From: Grifola frondosa
Taxonomy: Eukaryota; Basidiomycota; Agaricomycetes; Polyporales; Grifolaceae
Assembly (NCBI GenBank): GCA_001683735.1
Contig: LUGG01000014.1
Coordinates: forward strand, 434,001 to 498,000
Direction: 5' to 3'
DNA length: 64,000 nt
The notes under the pieces were generated by a model. The model saw nothing but the letters and a program-made list of their open reading frames with translations, was not told the DNA's origin and did not search any database. Position numbers and translations under genes: made by a program. Positions 37,642 to 52,508 of this stretch are shown in pieces (positions within the stretch are counted from its first letter, which is position 1; every line of letters starts with the position of its first letter).

Positions 37642-40162
37642 TCAATCCTTCTTCGCATAATCCTTCGAAGCGACGGACTGCACGTCGTCCTCCGCGCTGA
37701 GTACGCCCGTCTCCGCATACGAGCGGTGCTTCCCCGCCCACGCTACGGCGTCGCGCCGCCCCGTCGGCACGTCCACGCCTGCAGGCACCCTTCGTCAGCA
37801 GCGCGCAACTCAACACACGGCACACGCACCGAACCAGATGACGAGGCACGCGGCGGTGCACAGCGCGAAGAGGAAGGGGAAGCCCTTCCAGTTGTTGCCG
37901 CTGTTGTTAATGATTGCCTGGATGACGTTCGGCCCGATCATCGAGGACGCGCGGTTCGACAGCCCGAAGAGCCCGAAGAACATATTGTCGAACCCCGGCG
38001 GCGTGAGCTCCGCCATCATCGTCTGCGAGAAGGCGAAGTATGGCGCCTGAAGAGCCCTGCGACGACGTTTGTACGCCCAGAATTCCCAGACGTTGTGGAA
38101 ACTGCGGACGCGTCAGCGCAGAATGGAGGGAGAGATGCGTGGCGTACCCGAACTTCGTCGTCCAGATCCCGATCATGCCCCAGAGAGGGATGAGGATTGT
38201 GACAATGTTTGTTACTGCAAACTAGAGCAGCAGACAAAAGATCTTAGTTGGTTAGTAACATGCAAAGAGTGATTGCGCACCATCTTCTTCGTGCTTATCT
38301 TCCAATATCTCTGGATGTACCAGAAGCCCAGGGTGCTGAGAGCATCTTTCGTCAGTCTACTGCTCTGGCAGGCCGCAAAGAGCGCACCTTATCGTTGAAG
38401 TAATCGCTTGGGCCAGACCAAGGTACGTATTGTACAGAAAGAGAACTGGAACTTGTCGTTCTGACATATTAATACGAGCGTGCCCGTTGTGTTAAAGCCC
38501 TGTTATCGTACAAAAATGAGTGAACTCTATGTAAGGCAGGAATGCGCAAGGGGTGGAAAAAACCTACATCGGCAAGTAAGAAGAAAGCGACGAGGTACAC
38601 AAACGTATACGGAAGCTTCTTGTATTGCTTCAGCGCTATCCATATCTGTACAGCGAATTAGACTTAGTTGCGGAAGAAGTGCAATCGAGCGGAACCGACC
38701 TGCTTCCATCCTATGGTCAAGTAGTGCTCGCCCTTGGGCAAAGGTGGGCCAGGTCTCGGTTGTTGGAAGACGACTTCAAATATAATCAGATCCGCATGAC
38801 TCCGTGAGACGTTATTTACTCACACCACCATACGCCAAGCAGAACCCAATATCCATTCGTGCTGAAAATCGAACTAGCTCAGATGATATGAAGCAAAAGG
38901 CAGTAGATACTCACAAGACGAGAACATAGTTGTTCACCTTCGGGTTGCCGGCTAGAGGGAGTAGCAGAGATAGATTCAGAAGAAGTGTTGCGATGTAACC
39001 GATGTTGCTATGCGCCTACAATCGTCGCATCAGCATACATTCACGGCAAAGTGCTCATAGGATATAACTGATTGTTCCGTAAATCAATCCACTCACCGTG
39101 CTGATATTACTGATCCTGTTCTTTTCCATACTTTCCTCGATCTCATATTCCTCCGCTGATACTTCTCCGCTTTCGAACTTCTCACGCAGTTGTCGCGCGT
39201 GAGGGGTATTGCGTGCAAGACGAGGGAAGAGCGCAGCATAGAACACCAGCGTTGCGCCGTAGGTGATGAAGCCAATCATGTATAGTCCCATAGCGGCACC
39301 CCATCGACTTGGTGCTATGAAACGGCATCGGTAAATTGGAGCGCTCGATGATTCGGGCAATGGCGAACGCACAAGTAAGAGATATGCTCGCGAATTGTGC
39401 TGCCCAGCAATTACGGTGACGACGAAGAGGAGCCAGCGGCCAAAGCTACCGTAGTCCGCTGCAGATCCAATTGTGGTGAAGATGAGAGTCATGACCTGCA
39501 TATTCGACATTGCATAGTCATGTTAACGCTCAATCTCTGACAATGAATGAACAACACGGACCGCGAAACAGACGCCATTGGAGATGAGGACAATGGAACT
39601 GACGGCCTTCACACCTCCGGCCCATGGGAGAACACACTGGCCCGATGCGTCAGGCGCTGAGCATGATGACCCAGGGCCTTTCACAGGATCGAAACCAGCG
39701 GCAGTCGCTAGCGATTGAAAGAGTGTGATGGAGTACCCTAGCTTGGAAGTTCAACATTTCTGTTTCAATTACAAGTCATTACTGACCAAGCGGTCCAACA
39801 CCCTATGGCAATCAATCAATCTCGTTGGTTCGTTGATAATATTGGGGAAAGAAATGAACGGACGTTATCACCATTGTAGTATACTGTACGACGATAAGTG
39901 ATAGAAGCTCAGAAAAATATTTGTTTCATACAGTAGTAGCTCCAAAGTTCCTGTGAATATAGTGAGCAACTGAAAGAAACTGCAAATAAGGATGACATAC
40001 ACGTCGAGTGACCACCGGTTCCTCTCTTTTCAAGGGCGCAATTGCGGCTACACGCTCTGACTCTAATGAGCTATCTATTGTCTTTACATCTCGAACTTCC
40101 ACAATGTCTGGGTGCGGGTGCTGAGACACGGGTACGTTCTCAGGTGCTAGCTGCAGAGACAT
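37642..40162 (-). CDS. ATG22: Atg22-like vacuolar amino-acid effluxer (MFS fold)
   Basis: Vacuolar membrane transporter that exports amino acids after autophagic breakdown. The cytosolic N-terminus is MSLQLAPENVPVSQHPHPD. Multiple membrane segments follow with family motifs: GPLGYSITLFQSLATAAGF, IGSAADYGSFGRWLLFVVTV, WGAAMGLYMIGFITYGATLV, and near the end FDNMFFGLFGLSNRASSMIG, PNVIQAIINNSGNNW and FPFLFALCTAACLVIWFG. It ends VASKDYAKKD at 37642. An acidic loop (SGEVSAEEYEIEES) lies between membrane halves. About fifteen exons are present, several very short. One frame break at 39409-39410 (two A/T present, three fit) disrupts the VVTVI...WAAQFASISLT segment. It is divergent from SEC18. Confidence 0.9.
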
Positions 40163-41030
40163 GATATCCTCGCTCAGGATGAAAAGGTCAGAGCAGGACA
40201 GGATGGGTGGTGGGTAACCTGGATAGCTTGAAGAGCGTTAGAGCTCTAGATTTTGTAGTGAGTCTTGTGATCATGCCCGGGTATCTTTCCCCACATTGAG
40301 CATCGGACCGCCCTAACGCAGACCGTGCATCAATAAGGTGCCGACTTACTTATCTCCAGTGATGGGAGTGAAAGAGACATAATGATAAGAAGATAGTGAG
40401 GTCGGACATTTCAACATCAGCGGGGAGAGATGTCCAAGCATGTAGCTGTATTCATCGAGGTAGGCGAGTGAAAGTTACGAAGGAATATTTACATGGTCGT
40501 TGCGTGACGATGTACGGTACTATCGACTTCATCATGATCACGCCCGATCTCGATCTTCTGCCAGTGGACATAGATCGCCGGAGAAATATTGTAAGGACAT
40601 AAAACGACTCCTCTGCCGCCATACTACAATTAATGAGCGGAGCATATCCGAGAATTCGAACATAGACAGCCTTATAGTGTTCAAGAAATATTGGAAAACA
40701 CGAATATACACGAAGTCGACCCGCCGCATCCTCCGATCTCAAGACTCTGATCAAACGGTCTCTTCCGTTTGACTGAAAGGACAATTGGCTCAGCCGAGGA
40801 GAGATTGTTAACGGTATTGCAAATTTACTCTCTAATTACAATGGAAAATTTAAATTATGGCCTTGTAAATAAGTAATGCATGACAACCAAAAATAGAAAA
40901 TTTCTGGCGCGCATTTCCCACGCTTCTAGATTTGGAAAGCAGACCGTTGTCGGCGACCGTAAGTAATCACAACTACGACCACGACTCGTACAGCTATATT
41001 TGTTTGCACTTTATCTCATAATTCGACACC
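40163..41030. other. divergent intergenic region, ATG22 / SEC18
   Basis: 868 bp that must contain both promoters. The centre (about 40800-40900) is strikingly AT-rich. Short open frames at 40396-40784 on both strands have no recognisable features. Confidence 0.5.
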
Positions 41031-43850
<2,820 letters not shown>

Positions 43851-44176
43851 AGGTTACGCACAGCTGATTATTGAATTGTAATGCATATTGTTTTCATCGA
43901 CTGTAACGCGCATGTTGTTATGTGGTTAAAGCTTGTATAGAGACCTTTCTTGTGTTGTTCAGATGAGAATGGGTTGGCATCTACGTTGATACGTCGCCGG
44001 TTGCATGAAGGGGCTGAATGAAGCAAAAGCCAGTGGAGTTCTAGTTCTGTGCGTAGAGCGCTCGGGAGCTCGTGTTAGGTTCGGACAGAAAACGCGGAAC
44101 GCTATGCTCTTTGTGGGTAAACATTGTGGGAGGCAAGCATGAATTCAGACAACACAAACACCTGGCAGGACTTCGC
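43851..44176. other. convergent intergenic region
   Basis: 326 bp between the SEC18 and eIF3b stop codons. It contains both 3' ends. Nothing else seen. Confidence 0.5.
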
Positions 44177-46839
44177 CTACTCCACAACCTCCTCCTCTAT
44201 CTGCTCAATCACTTCGTCCATCCAGACTTCGATCTCCTCCTTCGCCTCCTCCTGGGGTGCCTTCTCTTTCTCCTTCTCGACCTTCTTCCCCTGGCGCTTC
44301 GCCTCCTCCACAATATCCTCCTTGCATCTCACGCGCCACGCGTTCCACTCGTCGACAAGGCGCTTGCGCTGCGCGATCAATTCTGCGCTGATATTGCTTT
44401 CCTCGGCCGCATCCTCTTCGTCGAACGTACGACTGTATTCCTTGAGATTCCGACGGATTTGTCGCTGCTGCTCCTTCGTGAGCAGTGTGATCGGGCGGGG
44501 ACGCCACAGGAACTGCTTGAAGCGATCCAGGATGTGCTTCTCCAGCTCCTGCCCGCGGAAGTCCCATATTGCATAGCCGTTTTCCAGCTAATTACGGACG
44601 ATGAATCACTGGTCATTTAGCACAGAGTAGAAGGTATGTCTTACCGTGTGTCTCCACGCGCTCGCGCTCGTAGCAAGGTATCGGCCGCTCGGATCCCATT
44701 CGGCGTCAGTTACTGCGTAATGGTCGGCGGTGCCGAGATGCTGAATGCCGCTACCCCATGGTACACCCTCCCGGCGCACCACATCGTCGATCGAGTTGAA
44801 ATCGAGGTCCCAGAACTCCAGCTCTGACTTGCTTGATGACCCGATCGTCGCAAGGACAACATGACGTCCACGAGGAGACCAACGAACGGTATTGCTCGTG
44901 CGAGAGGAGAGGGTGCCTATTTGAAGTTCAATCATAGTGGACAGAGCGCAGAATGAGGTCTATGCTCACGGAGAAGCTTGAAATCGCCCTTGCCACGCTC
45001 AAGCTGGTAGAAACTGACGTCGGTCTTGATGGTGATGCCAGGGCCAGGATTTCCAAGATTGGGATCGTTGCTGGACACCAAAGCAAATCGTTCTCCCTTA
45101 GGCTCCCAAGAGAAGTCAGTCACCGCGTCTGCAAGCCAATGTTAGAGGACATCGTGGAAACGAGGGTTCAGCAGTAATAATACCTTTAAGTTCCACGACT
45201 TCCACGGGAAAGTCCTTCTCACGAACACGGAAAAGTTCCAGATTGCAGAAGATCGACTTCTTGGTTTTGGTGTGGCGATCAACTTTCACGCACAGGAAGT
45301 CACCCTGGTTTTGCCAGTAGAGCTTACACTACATAACCATATTGATGAGTCAAAATTACATCATATATAGGACAACATACCTCGGTGACGTTGAACAGAT
45401 TCTTCTGTCGCAAGATGGTGCGACTCGGGAAGTCCATTAGAGTGACACGAGCAGGCTGATTGGCCACCTCCGGAGTCCAATACACCAGCATGTTTTCTCT
45501 GACCTTCTTAGCCCCCTTCCCATTCGCACCTGCCTTGGCCTCCTTTTCTGCATCTTCCCGGTCCTTGTCGCCGAGTGGTCGCCACTCAAAGTCCACCACA
45601 CCCTCAATCTTTATGCTCTTCTTCCCACACAGACCCATGCTCGGTAGTTCATAGACACTAATCTGTTGCCCAGGTGTTACCCGGGCGACGAACTTGTCGT
45701 CTGCGCTCCACTTAAGTGCAGGCCACTGCATTTGCTTCTTGGCATCATCACCTTCGGGGTACACCGAAGGGAACGTACGGAGAAGGTTTCCGGTCTTGAT
45801 GTCCCACACCGCGACGTTGTTGCCCTCGTCCTCGGGAGAGAAGTACTGCGGACCCTGTTGCGCGCCTTCAGGGACGACGATGGGGTCGTTCGACCACGTC
45901 GCGAGGTATTGCTCATTTGGAGAAAAATCAATCAGTTTGACTAGCGGATGCGCGAAACGCTGCTGGCCTTCCCAAGAAGTTCCGCCCCACAGACGTACAC
46001 CTTGCCGATGTAGCGTCGCGAAGTATGTACCAAGAGGCGACCACGACACGTAGAGATCAGTCCAGTTCTGTGCGAATATTTAATTGTTGAAGAGAGATCG
46101 AGGCGCGAGATGCAAATACCGGTTTGCTGTAGGCAACTTCGCACTGAGAAGGTTTTCCATGCCAGTGGATCTCAACCTCGTCGCCACGGTATGTCGCATA
46201 CTGATCCCGACCTTGAGGGTCACCAAGCCATGCACGTAAGTGTTCCTGAGCATTATAGGTCAAGAGCAGAATCATCGCCTTGAGAAAAGTGCATTACCTT
46301 AGCGTGGTACTCTTCCTGCGCAGGTTCTACGTAAGATTCATCCATGTTCACATAACGTTCGACGTCAATGAAGCGGTTGACATTGAATGTGTGTTTTGCG
46401 TCGAATGGATGGTGGTGCATTGCATTCAGGGCGTAGGTAGCATCATCAGCGTTCTTAAATTCGACGAACATATATCTGAAGACAAATAAATTCGTCTTAA
46501 GACAGTTTCTGTGATGTGTGTAGAGACGCACCCTTTGCTTTTCTTAGTCGCATCGTTCCATGGCATTGTAATGCAGTCTGACTTGATCGCAATCCCCTTG
46601 CGACTGAAATCTTTCACAATCTTCTGGAATAATTTCTCCTCCTTGGATTTATCGATGACCGGTACACCGTCAACGACGAGGATGTTATCCAGACCTTCGT
46701 CATACTCGACTTGGTATCTGGTGATAGCTCAGCAATTGCAAAGAAACCAGTAAGAGCAAAGCACTGACTTTGCGTCGATATCAGAGTAGTCAATCCCCTC
46801 ATCGTCGTGGGACATGCCGTTTAGGCCGTTGGGAGACAT
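44177..46839 (-). CDS. PRT1: translation initiation factor eIF3 subunit B
   Basis: Scaffold subunit of eIF3 on the 40S ribosome. It starts [20 protein letters not shown] at 46839. The N-terminal RRM has [19 protein letters not shown] and [20 protein letters not shown], followed by [22 protein letters not shown]40-type beta-propeller follows: [109 protein letters not shown]. The C-terminus is the helical, highly charged eIF3i/g-binding region ([20 protein letters not shown]) ending QIEEEVVE at 44177. Exons join without frame breaks. It is the second eIF3 subunit in the window (eIF3m at 10499-12119). Confidence 0.96.
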
Positions 46840-47406
46840 GATGAGGTCGTCGTGTCTTTCGAAAGAGTAAAATTTGTGGCTGAGACCGAATGACCCAATA
46901 TAGGGTTCTGCTACTTCGAGCGCTCACTGGCCAATAGTGTAGCGCCCGGAAAAAAAATATGAATGGACTGGAGTCTCAGGCCCGCAAAATTGGGAGTTTC
47001 GTCAATGTTCTGTATAGTTTATTGTGCAGATCGGGTGTCCATCCCATACTATCGAAGAACAGCGTATCGATGAGGTGCAACAGGAAACGAGAGAGGAACA
47101 AAACAACAATTGAGATGAGGGAGTCGCGACGCGTGTGGAGCGAAATGATGGGATGAGGTTGTGGCAAGTGCGATGCAATGCAGACGGAGGGCTATGTAAC
47201 AGATCCCGCATGCAGACATAGAACGTGATGGCATAAGAAACAAAGTAATCGTATCCGATCGAAAGCGAAATGGGATCGTGACTCGAGAGCCTAGAAGATG
47301 GTCGTTGATGAACAAATGAGAGACATTAAAAACAAGAAAACCGAGACTTTAAGAGAGGGGGAATCGGCGTAATATCCAAACAACAAACATAGCTGCATAC
47401 CAGGGC
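46840..47406. other. intergenic, eIF3b promoter
   Basis: 567 bp between the eIF3b start and the stop of the three-RRM gene, both minus strand. The eIF3b promoter and leader should lie at 46840-47050; the rest is the RRM gene's 3' flank. No gene supported. Confidence 0.5.
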
Positions 47407-50400
47407 TCAGTGCGCTGGGGTCTGCGACTGCACACTCTCCTCTCCCCTCCACATGCCTTGGTGGTCCAGATCGAGACTCGCAAGAGTGCCGTTCATATCA
47501 TGGATAGAATCCTGCTCGTGTTGTTGGGCGATGTACTGCTCCTGATGCAAGGAACCTTTCCTTGTGGCATCCGGCCTACCGATGGGGATGTCCTGCCGGC
47601 TTGTCAGACGACCTGGCTGGTACGGGGACGGGGTCTCGCCGAGGAATGATGTGAACCGCTGAGAGCCGCTCGAGGGACGAATCATTTGCACCGGGGACGG
47701 CGAAGCCTTTCCGGCTTGCGTTGCCCGTCCTGTCATCCGATGCAGCGTTATACCATGGCGCATAACCCTTGGCAGATTGAGGGATCGACTGAGATGCTGA
47801 CGGATCTTGACTCTTGGCTCCCTCTCCGAGGTAGTTGGGATCTGGAGAGAAGGGAGAGAAAGTCGAAGTCGAACCGCCTGTACGCGGACCGAAAATGGGC
47901 GGGGCGAAGGCGGAGAACGTGGCCGCGCGATCACCATCGACATCGTTGAGAAGGGCATTGGCAATTTGTCGCTCTCCAATTGAATTTTCAGGAGCTGCAG
48001 GAGTCGGATTGTTCAGGAGATTGGTGAGTCCAAACTTCTCTAACAACTGGAGGGCTTGCTCAGGCGTGAGGGATACAGGAGCCTGAGTTTTGCCTGTACC
48101 TGAGCCTGATACTGAGCTTGGAAAGCTGCGGCTTGTGCAGCCTGTGCAGCAGCCTGCGCTGCTTTGTCTGTCAACCATATAAGCCTCGATGATGAAAAAC
48201 GCAAAACAGGAACTTACATTGACTACGTCCCCAGCTAATCTGATTCTACTCCCACCAATCGGGAAGCCCTGCATCTTCTCGATCGCTCTTTCAGCGTCAG
48301 GCTTGCGGACGAATTGTACGAAGCCACAGTGCTTGCCGACAGGAACCTTGACCTAAAACCCGATACGCGTTTATCAAACCTGGAAGGTCTGATGGGATCA
48401 AACACTCACATAGTGAATCTCACCAAATGGTGCGAAGAACGTCCTCAATGTGTCTTCAGAAATTAATGGAGACAGCCCACCGACGAACACGGTGGTATTG
48501 TAAGGGTCCGAAGACGTCAGTTGCTCGCCATTAGGGCCAATCAGATTGGACAAGATCGCGCGGGCCTGCGCGTGGTGTTTCCACGACTCCTCCGACATGT
48601 TGAACTTCTGTGCCATGAGTTGGTCTTCTGTCGGCTGGGGGAACGAGGGCGGAGCACCCGCACTGCCTGAAGGCGTGACATTAGACGATACATTGGAGGC
48701 CCCATATTGAGCCGCTTTCAGCGCCTCTTCGGATGACGCAGACGCTAGAGTTGTGCTGGATCCAGAGCTAAGCGATGGCGCTGAAAGTGAAGAACCTGAA
48801 TTCGACGCTGTCGCGCTATTAAGAGATGCACTGGAACTAGATGCGGCCGTGGATCCGGCGAGGGGTGCAGAAACGCTCTTGGTTTGAGTAGCACTAGGTA
48901 AAGGGAGAGTTATAGTGAGCTGTGCGGGTTGCTCCTGCATAGCGCCGGGTCCAGGTGTAACAGGAGGGAAGGGCATTTGAGAGAAATCCATTCCAGCCAT
49001 TCCAGGCGCAGGCTTGAACTTAGCCGTGGCAGGTGAGATGCGCACTGGAGCGCATATAATCAGTCCCTGGATGTGAGCGAACTAGGAGCGCGCGATAAAC
49101 TCACTCGGACGCGAAAGACAGTACAAACCATGCATCTCTATAAGAGCACGCTGCTGATCCGCTTCGTCAGTAAATCTGTCGGAGATTGCAAGCTTAATAT
49201 GGTCCGAACAGTTGAGCACTCGACGAGCAGCACTCGCCTGACGAAGCCATAGCCGCGCGAAACGCCAGTGACAGGGTCGAGCATGATTTTGGCGCTTTTA
49301 CAGCTGAGGAATGGCCGAATGAACCGTGGTTCCCTATCGTTGCGCAGACCAAGCACCGGGTTCCGGAATACAGCAACTAGGTCAGAATTAGATACCTCAG
49401 GTGCTAGGTCTCCTACGAAGATACTGTATTCCTTCGGATATTGCGGATTCTGCACGCCTGGAATGGAGATGGTTTGCCCCGTCATAGTGGACGTGAGAGG
49501 CGCAGAGGGACAGAGGAAGCCCAGTTTAGTGAGAACGGCTTAGTGGAATTGGGCATGATGACAGAGGCGCCGTTCCCGTTGTTACTGTTGTTGATCTGGG
49601 ATAGCACAGACGCAGCGTGGCTTTGCGTGGGGAACGTCAAGAAACAATACCCGGGGTTGTTCGCTTGCTGGCCAGTGATAGGGTCAGGCGCAGGACGCGG
49701 GACCTTGATGTTGACGGGGTCCCAGCCCATGAGAGTGCAAACCTGTTTGGCGTACTCTTCGTCCATCCACGGTTCAAGTTCGCCCCACCAAAGTGTAGAG
49801 CGTGAAGAAGGAGTGATGTTGTTGGGAGAGGGAAGAGATGGAGGTTGCGCTGGCGGAAGTTGGATTGAGAGGGGACTAGACTGCTGATGCTGAAGCTGAC
49901 GGCTCAAATACAGCTCTCGCGCGTCACGGACCTCGCGGTCGTTGTAAGGTCCAGCGGGTGGGAGAGGAGGGCTGTAAAGCTCAGCAACGGAGATGCCGCG
50001 GGGTGGGAGGGACGATGGTGGTGGTTAAGAACCAAGGGCGATATGTTTGGTTGAACTTGTGAAGGGATGCTGCCGCCTCCTCCCTCGGCGGACTGCCTAT
50101 TGGGAAGCGGCGGGGCCGAAAATGCGGCCGGCTTCGACGACCAGCTATCGCCAGTTCCACGCCGATCGCCTGTGGTGAGTTGACCATCCGGGGTGCAACA
50201 AAGGAAGAGAAGCCGGGGCCAGCGGGCAAGTTCGACGTCAATGTCGGCCGGCGATCGCCAGCATATGTAGAGGGTTGTGAAGAATTGTAGAAAGTTGACG
50301 TCGAGAAATCGTGTGGGGAATACTCCCGTAACGAATCCCGCATACCACCATCCCGCACATCTCGTACACTGTCCCGAATCGCATCTCTGGAGATGTAATC

Positions 50401-50508
50401 GCGTATTTGCGCACCGTAGTCCCTCACGAAATGAGCTTGGTCTCCGTTGCCACGGTTCTCGTAGACAGGATGCTCGTACTCCTGGGCATGTGCATCGGGG
50501 CGGGGCAT
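47407..50508 (-). CDS. three-RRM RNA-binding protein of the Nam8/Ngr1/TIA-1 type
   Basis: RNA-binding protein likely acting in splicing or mRNA turnover. The N-terminus from MPRPDAHAQEYEHPVYENRG (50508) is Asp/Arg- and Ser-rich. RRM1 starts STLWWGELEPWMDEEYAKQV and includes NPGYCFLTF. RRM2 has YSIFVGDLAPEVSNSDLVAV and SRGYGFVRF. RRM3 has NTTVFVGGLSPLISEDTLRT, then PFGEIHYV and KHCGFVQFV, and ends IGGSRIRLA(W)GRSQ. A long Ser/Thr/Ala-rich linker (49000-48650) separates RRM2 and RRM3. The tail is Gln/Ala-rich (YKAAQAAAQAAQAAA), then LTPEQALQLLEKFGLTNLL. Frame breaks near 50175-50182, 50000-50003, 48231-48235, 48088-48091 and about 47700 are each explained by one base. An in-frame extension to 50718 is open but reads like a CT-rich leader. 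Confidence 0.85.
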
Positions 50509-52508
50509 GTTAAGAGGAAAGATTGTGAAGATCGAAAATGTGTGAAGAGATCGGCAGGCTGGAGTTTCTGAGAATTTTGAAGGGTGCTTCTGCTCTTTTG
50601 CGACGACAAGGAGCCAAGAAACGAGAAGAATCGACAGCGACAGAAAGACAAGAACCTGGGTGCAGAGAGAGAAAAAACAAGCAGGAAGAGCTATGCGCGA
50701 ACGACGAGTTAGCGACAAACGGAGAGCGATTCGGAAGAGAGAATGGCGAGGATATTTCGACAGCGATGCAACACGACAAGCAGGCGTCCCTGAGGTGATG
50801 GGGACTCGAAGAGTGATCTCTAGGGGACGGAGACCTCGATGAAGAAGAAGACAAGGCAGCGAGCTGCGGAGTAGAGATTGTGGCGGAGTTTCCGTCTAAC
50901 TTCATATACCAAGCGACGATATCCCCTTCAATGTTCTACCACCACGAGGCTATCATAGGCACCAAGGCGGAGTGTACCCTATTTACATTGCGGCTCGGCC
51001 TCTCGGCCGACCCGGCAGCCTAGCCATTCTTGGTCATATGCCACCGCACCTTGCCTTATCTGTCCCTATTGTGCTTTTCCGAACACTATCTGCGGCGAGC
51101 CTCCGGGATGGCGGGCCCATGCAATAGGCTGGACGGCGGTGCACGCTCACAAATACACGTTGCCTCCGAGTGGGTTCTTCATGTCAGATTCTATGATTTG
51201 CATATACAGATAGACTTCCTTCCAGATAAATCCATTGTGGGTCCTTGTGGGTCCGCACATTACCCCAGGGTTTACGCATAATCCTCTTGCGCGTCCGGAT
51301 ACCCCGAAAATTTACACGCGACCTCCCAAGTTAGCTCCTGGTAAGTACGTCAGAGGGCTGTGCGTCGGGAATCCGATCTAGTTGCGATATACATCCGCAA
51401 GATATTATCAGGCTCACAGCTGGTGGAGTCGTACAGATCTTGTGGGTCAATATGCGTGAGGAGGCTTGCGGAGGCAAACGTAGGAATGCACGATACGCCA
51501 TATACGTCTCAAACGCATGCGAATTTCTGAAGCGTGCTCCCGGGTAAAGAAGATATGGCCGTCCGGGGACTGGTTCCATGAGGCAGAGGGAGGCTAAATG
51601 AGACCACCGGTGAGACTGGTGACACCATCAGCACGATATCACTGATGTTCCTCCGAGCTTTCTGACAGGCCACGGTAGAGGAATTTCATGTCCACATTAC
51701 CAATCGTGCCTTTAGGCTGTACGATTCATGAATGCTCATGCGCTCGGGTGCGTAGTCTATTGTCCAGCGGATTTTGTTTTATTGATTAGCTAGTGCGCCG
51801 CTGTGACACACCAGCTGCAGCACAGCTACTTGGCCGACTCGTCATGTATGTACTGGAGTTGTCGTCTGAATATTTCCAAGTCATTCTGCAGTATTAGCTT
51901 CGGCACTCTGCGCTTCGGGAAGTGAAGAAAGCCCATTGTTCGCCCAAACTGGGAATTTCTTCATCTGGAAGGTCTGCGCGCATAGCTGTATCCGAATGAT
52001 TCGGATGATATCTTCCACTACTGCCAGTGAGGTGATCTGATCTGGAGGTTTGTTTTGCAGTCTTGTTCTAGTTTGCGTCGTAACGTATGTCTCAGATAGC
52101 AACGCTAGGAGACATTGGGCTTGTTATTGCTGTTCGTTTGTTTCTTGTAACTTAGAACTCATCGGAAATTATGTGGTGATGATCTGTGGGAGGCGCCGGC
52201 GGTGCGAGAGAGGGAATGTACGTAAGCATCAATGGTTACAGAACTGAGTTGAGTGTATGCGGTTCACTGGACTTGGAAGTTGTCAGTGACTGGTTGGAGA
52301 CTTCCCGTGTTGTCCACGGCTCGTCGACAGTCATTCCGCGTCTTTCCTATATATCCTCCTACACTGTTCTTTGGTTCCCAGGCATTCTTGCTCTCCGCCA
52401 CACCGTTCGAGACTTCGAGTGTACTTGGTCTATCGGACGTCCTGGTCTTGTTAGCGTTCTGGCCGCCTCAGAACCTTTCGCGCTCGACGCTGCATAATAG
52501 CTCGAGCC
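50509..52508. other. 2-kb intergenic region without a recognised gene
   Basis: Lies between the divergent three-RRM gene and IRA. The first 400 bases are purine-rich on the plus strand and probably form the leader/promoter of the RRM gene. The rest should include the IRA promoter. Open frames of 65-103 codons (51331-51579 minus, 51881-52102 minus, 52186-52497 plus) have no domain I can name and no convincing splice partners. Confidence 0.45.

Noticed and set aside
50511..50718. N-terminal extension of the three-RRM protein to a Met at 50718
   Set aside because: The extension is Ser/Leu/Phe-rich and CT-rich like a leader; the MPRPDAHAQ start fits a soluble RNA-binding protein better.
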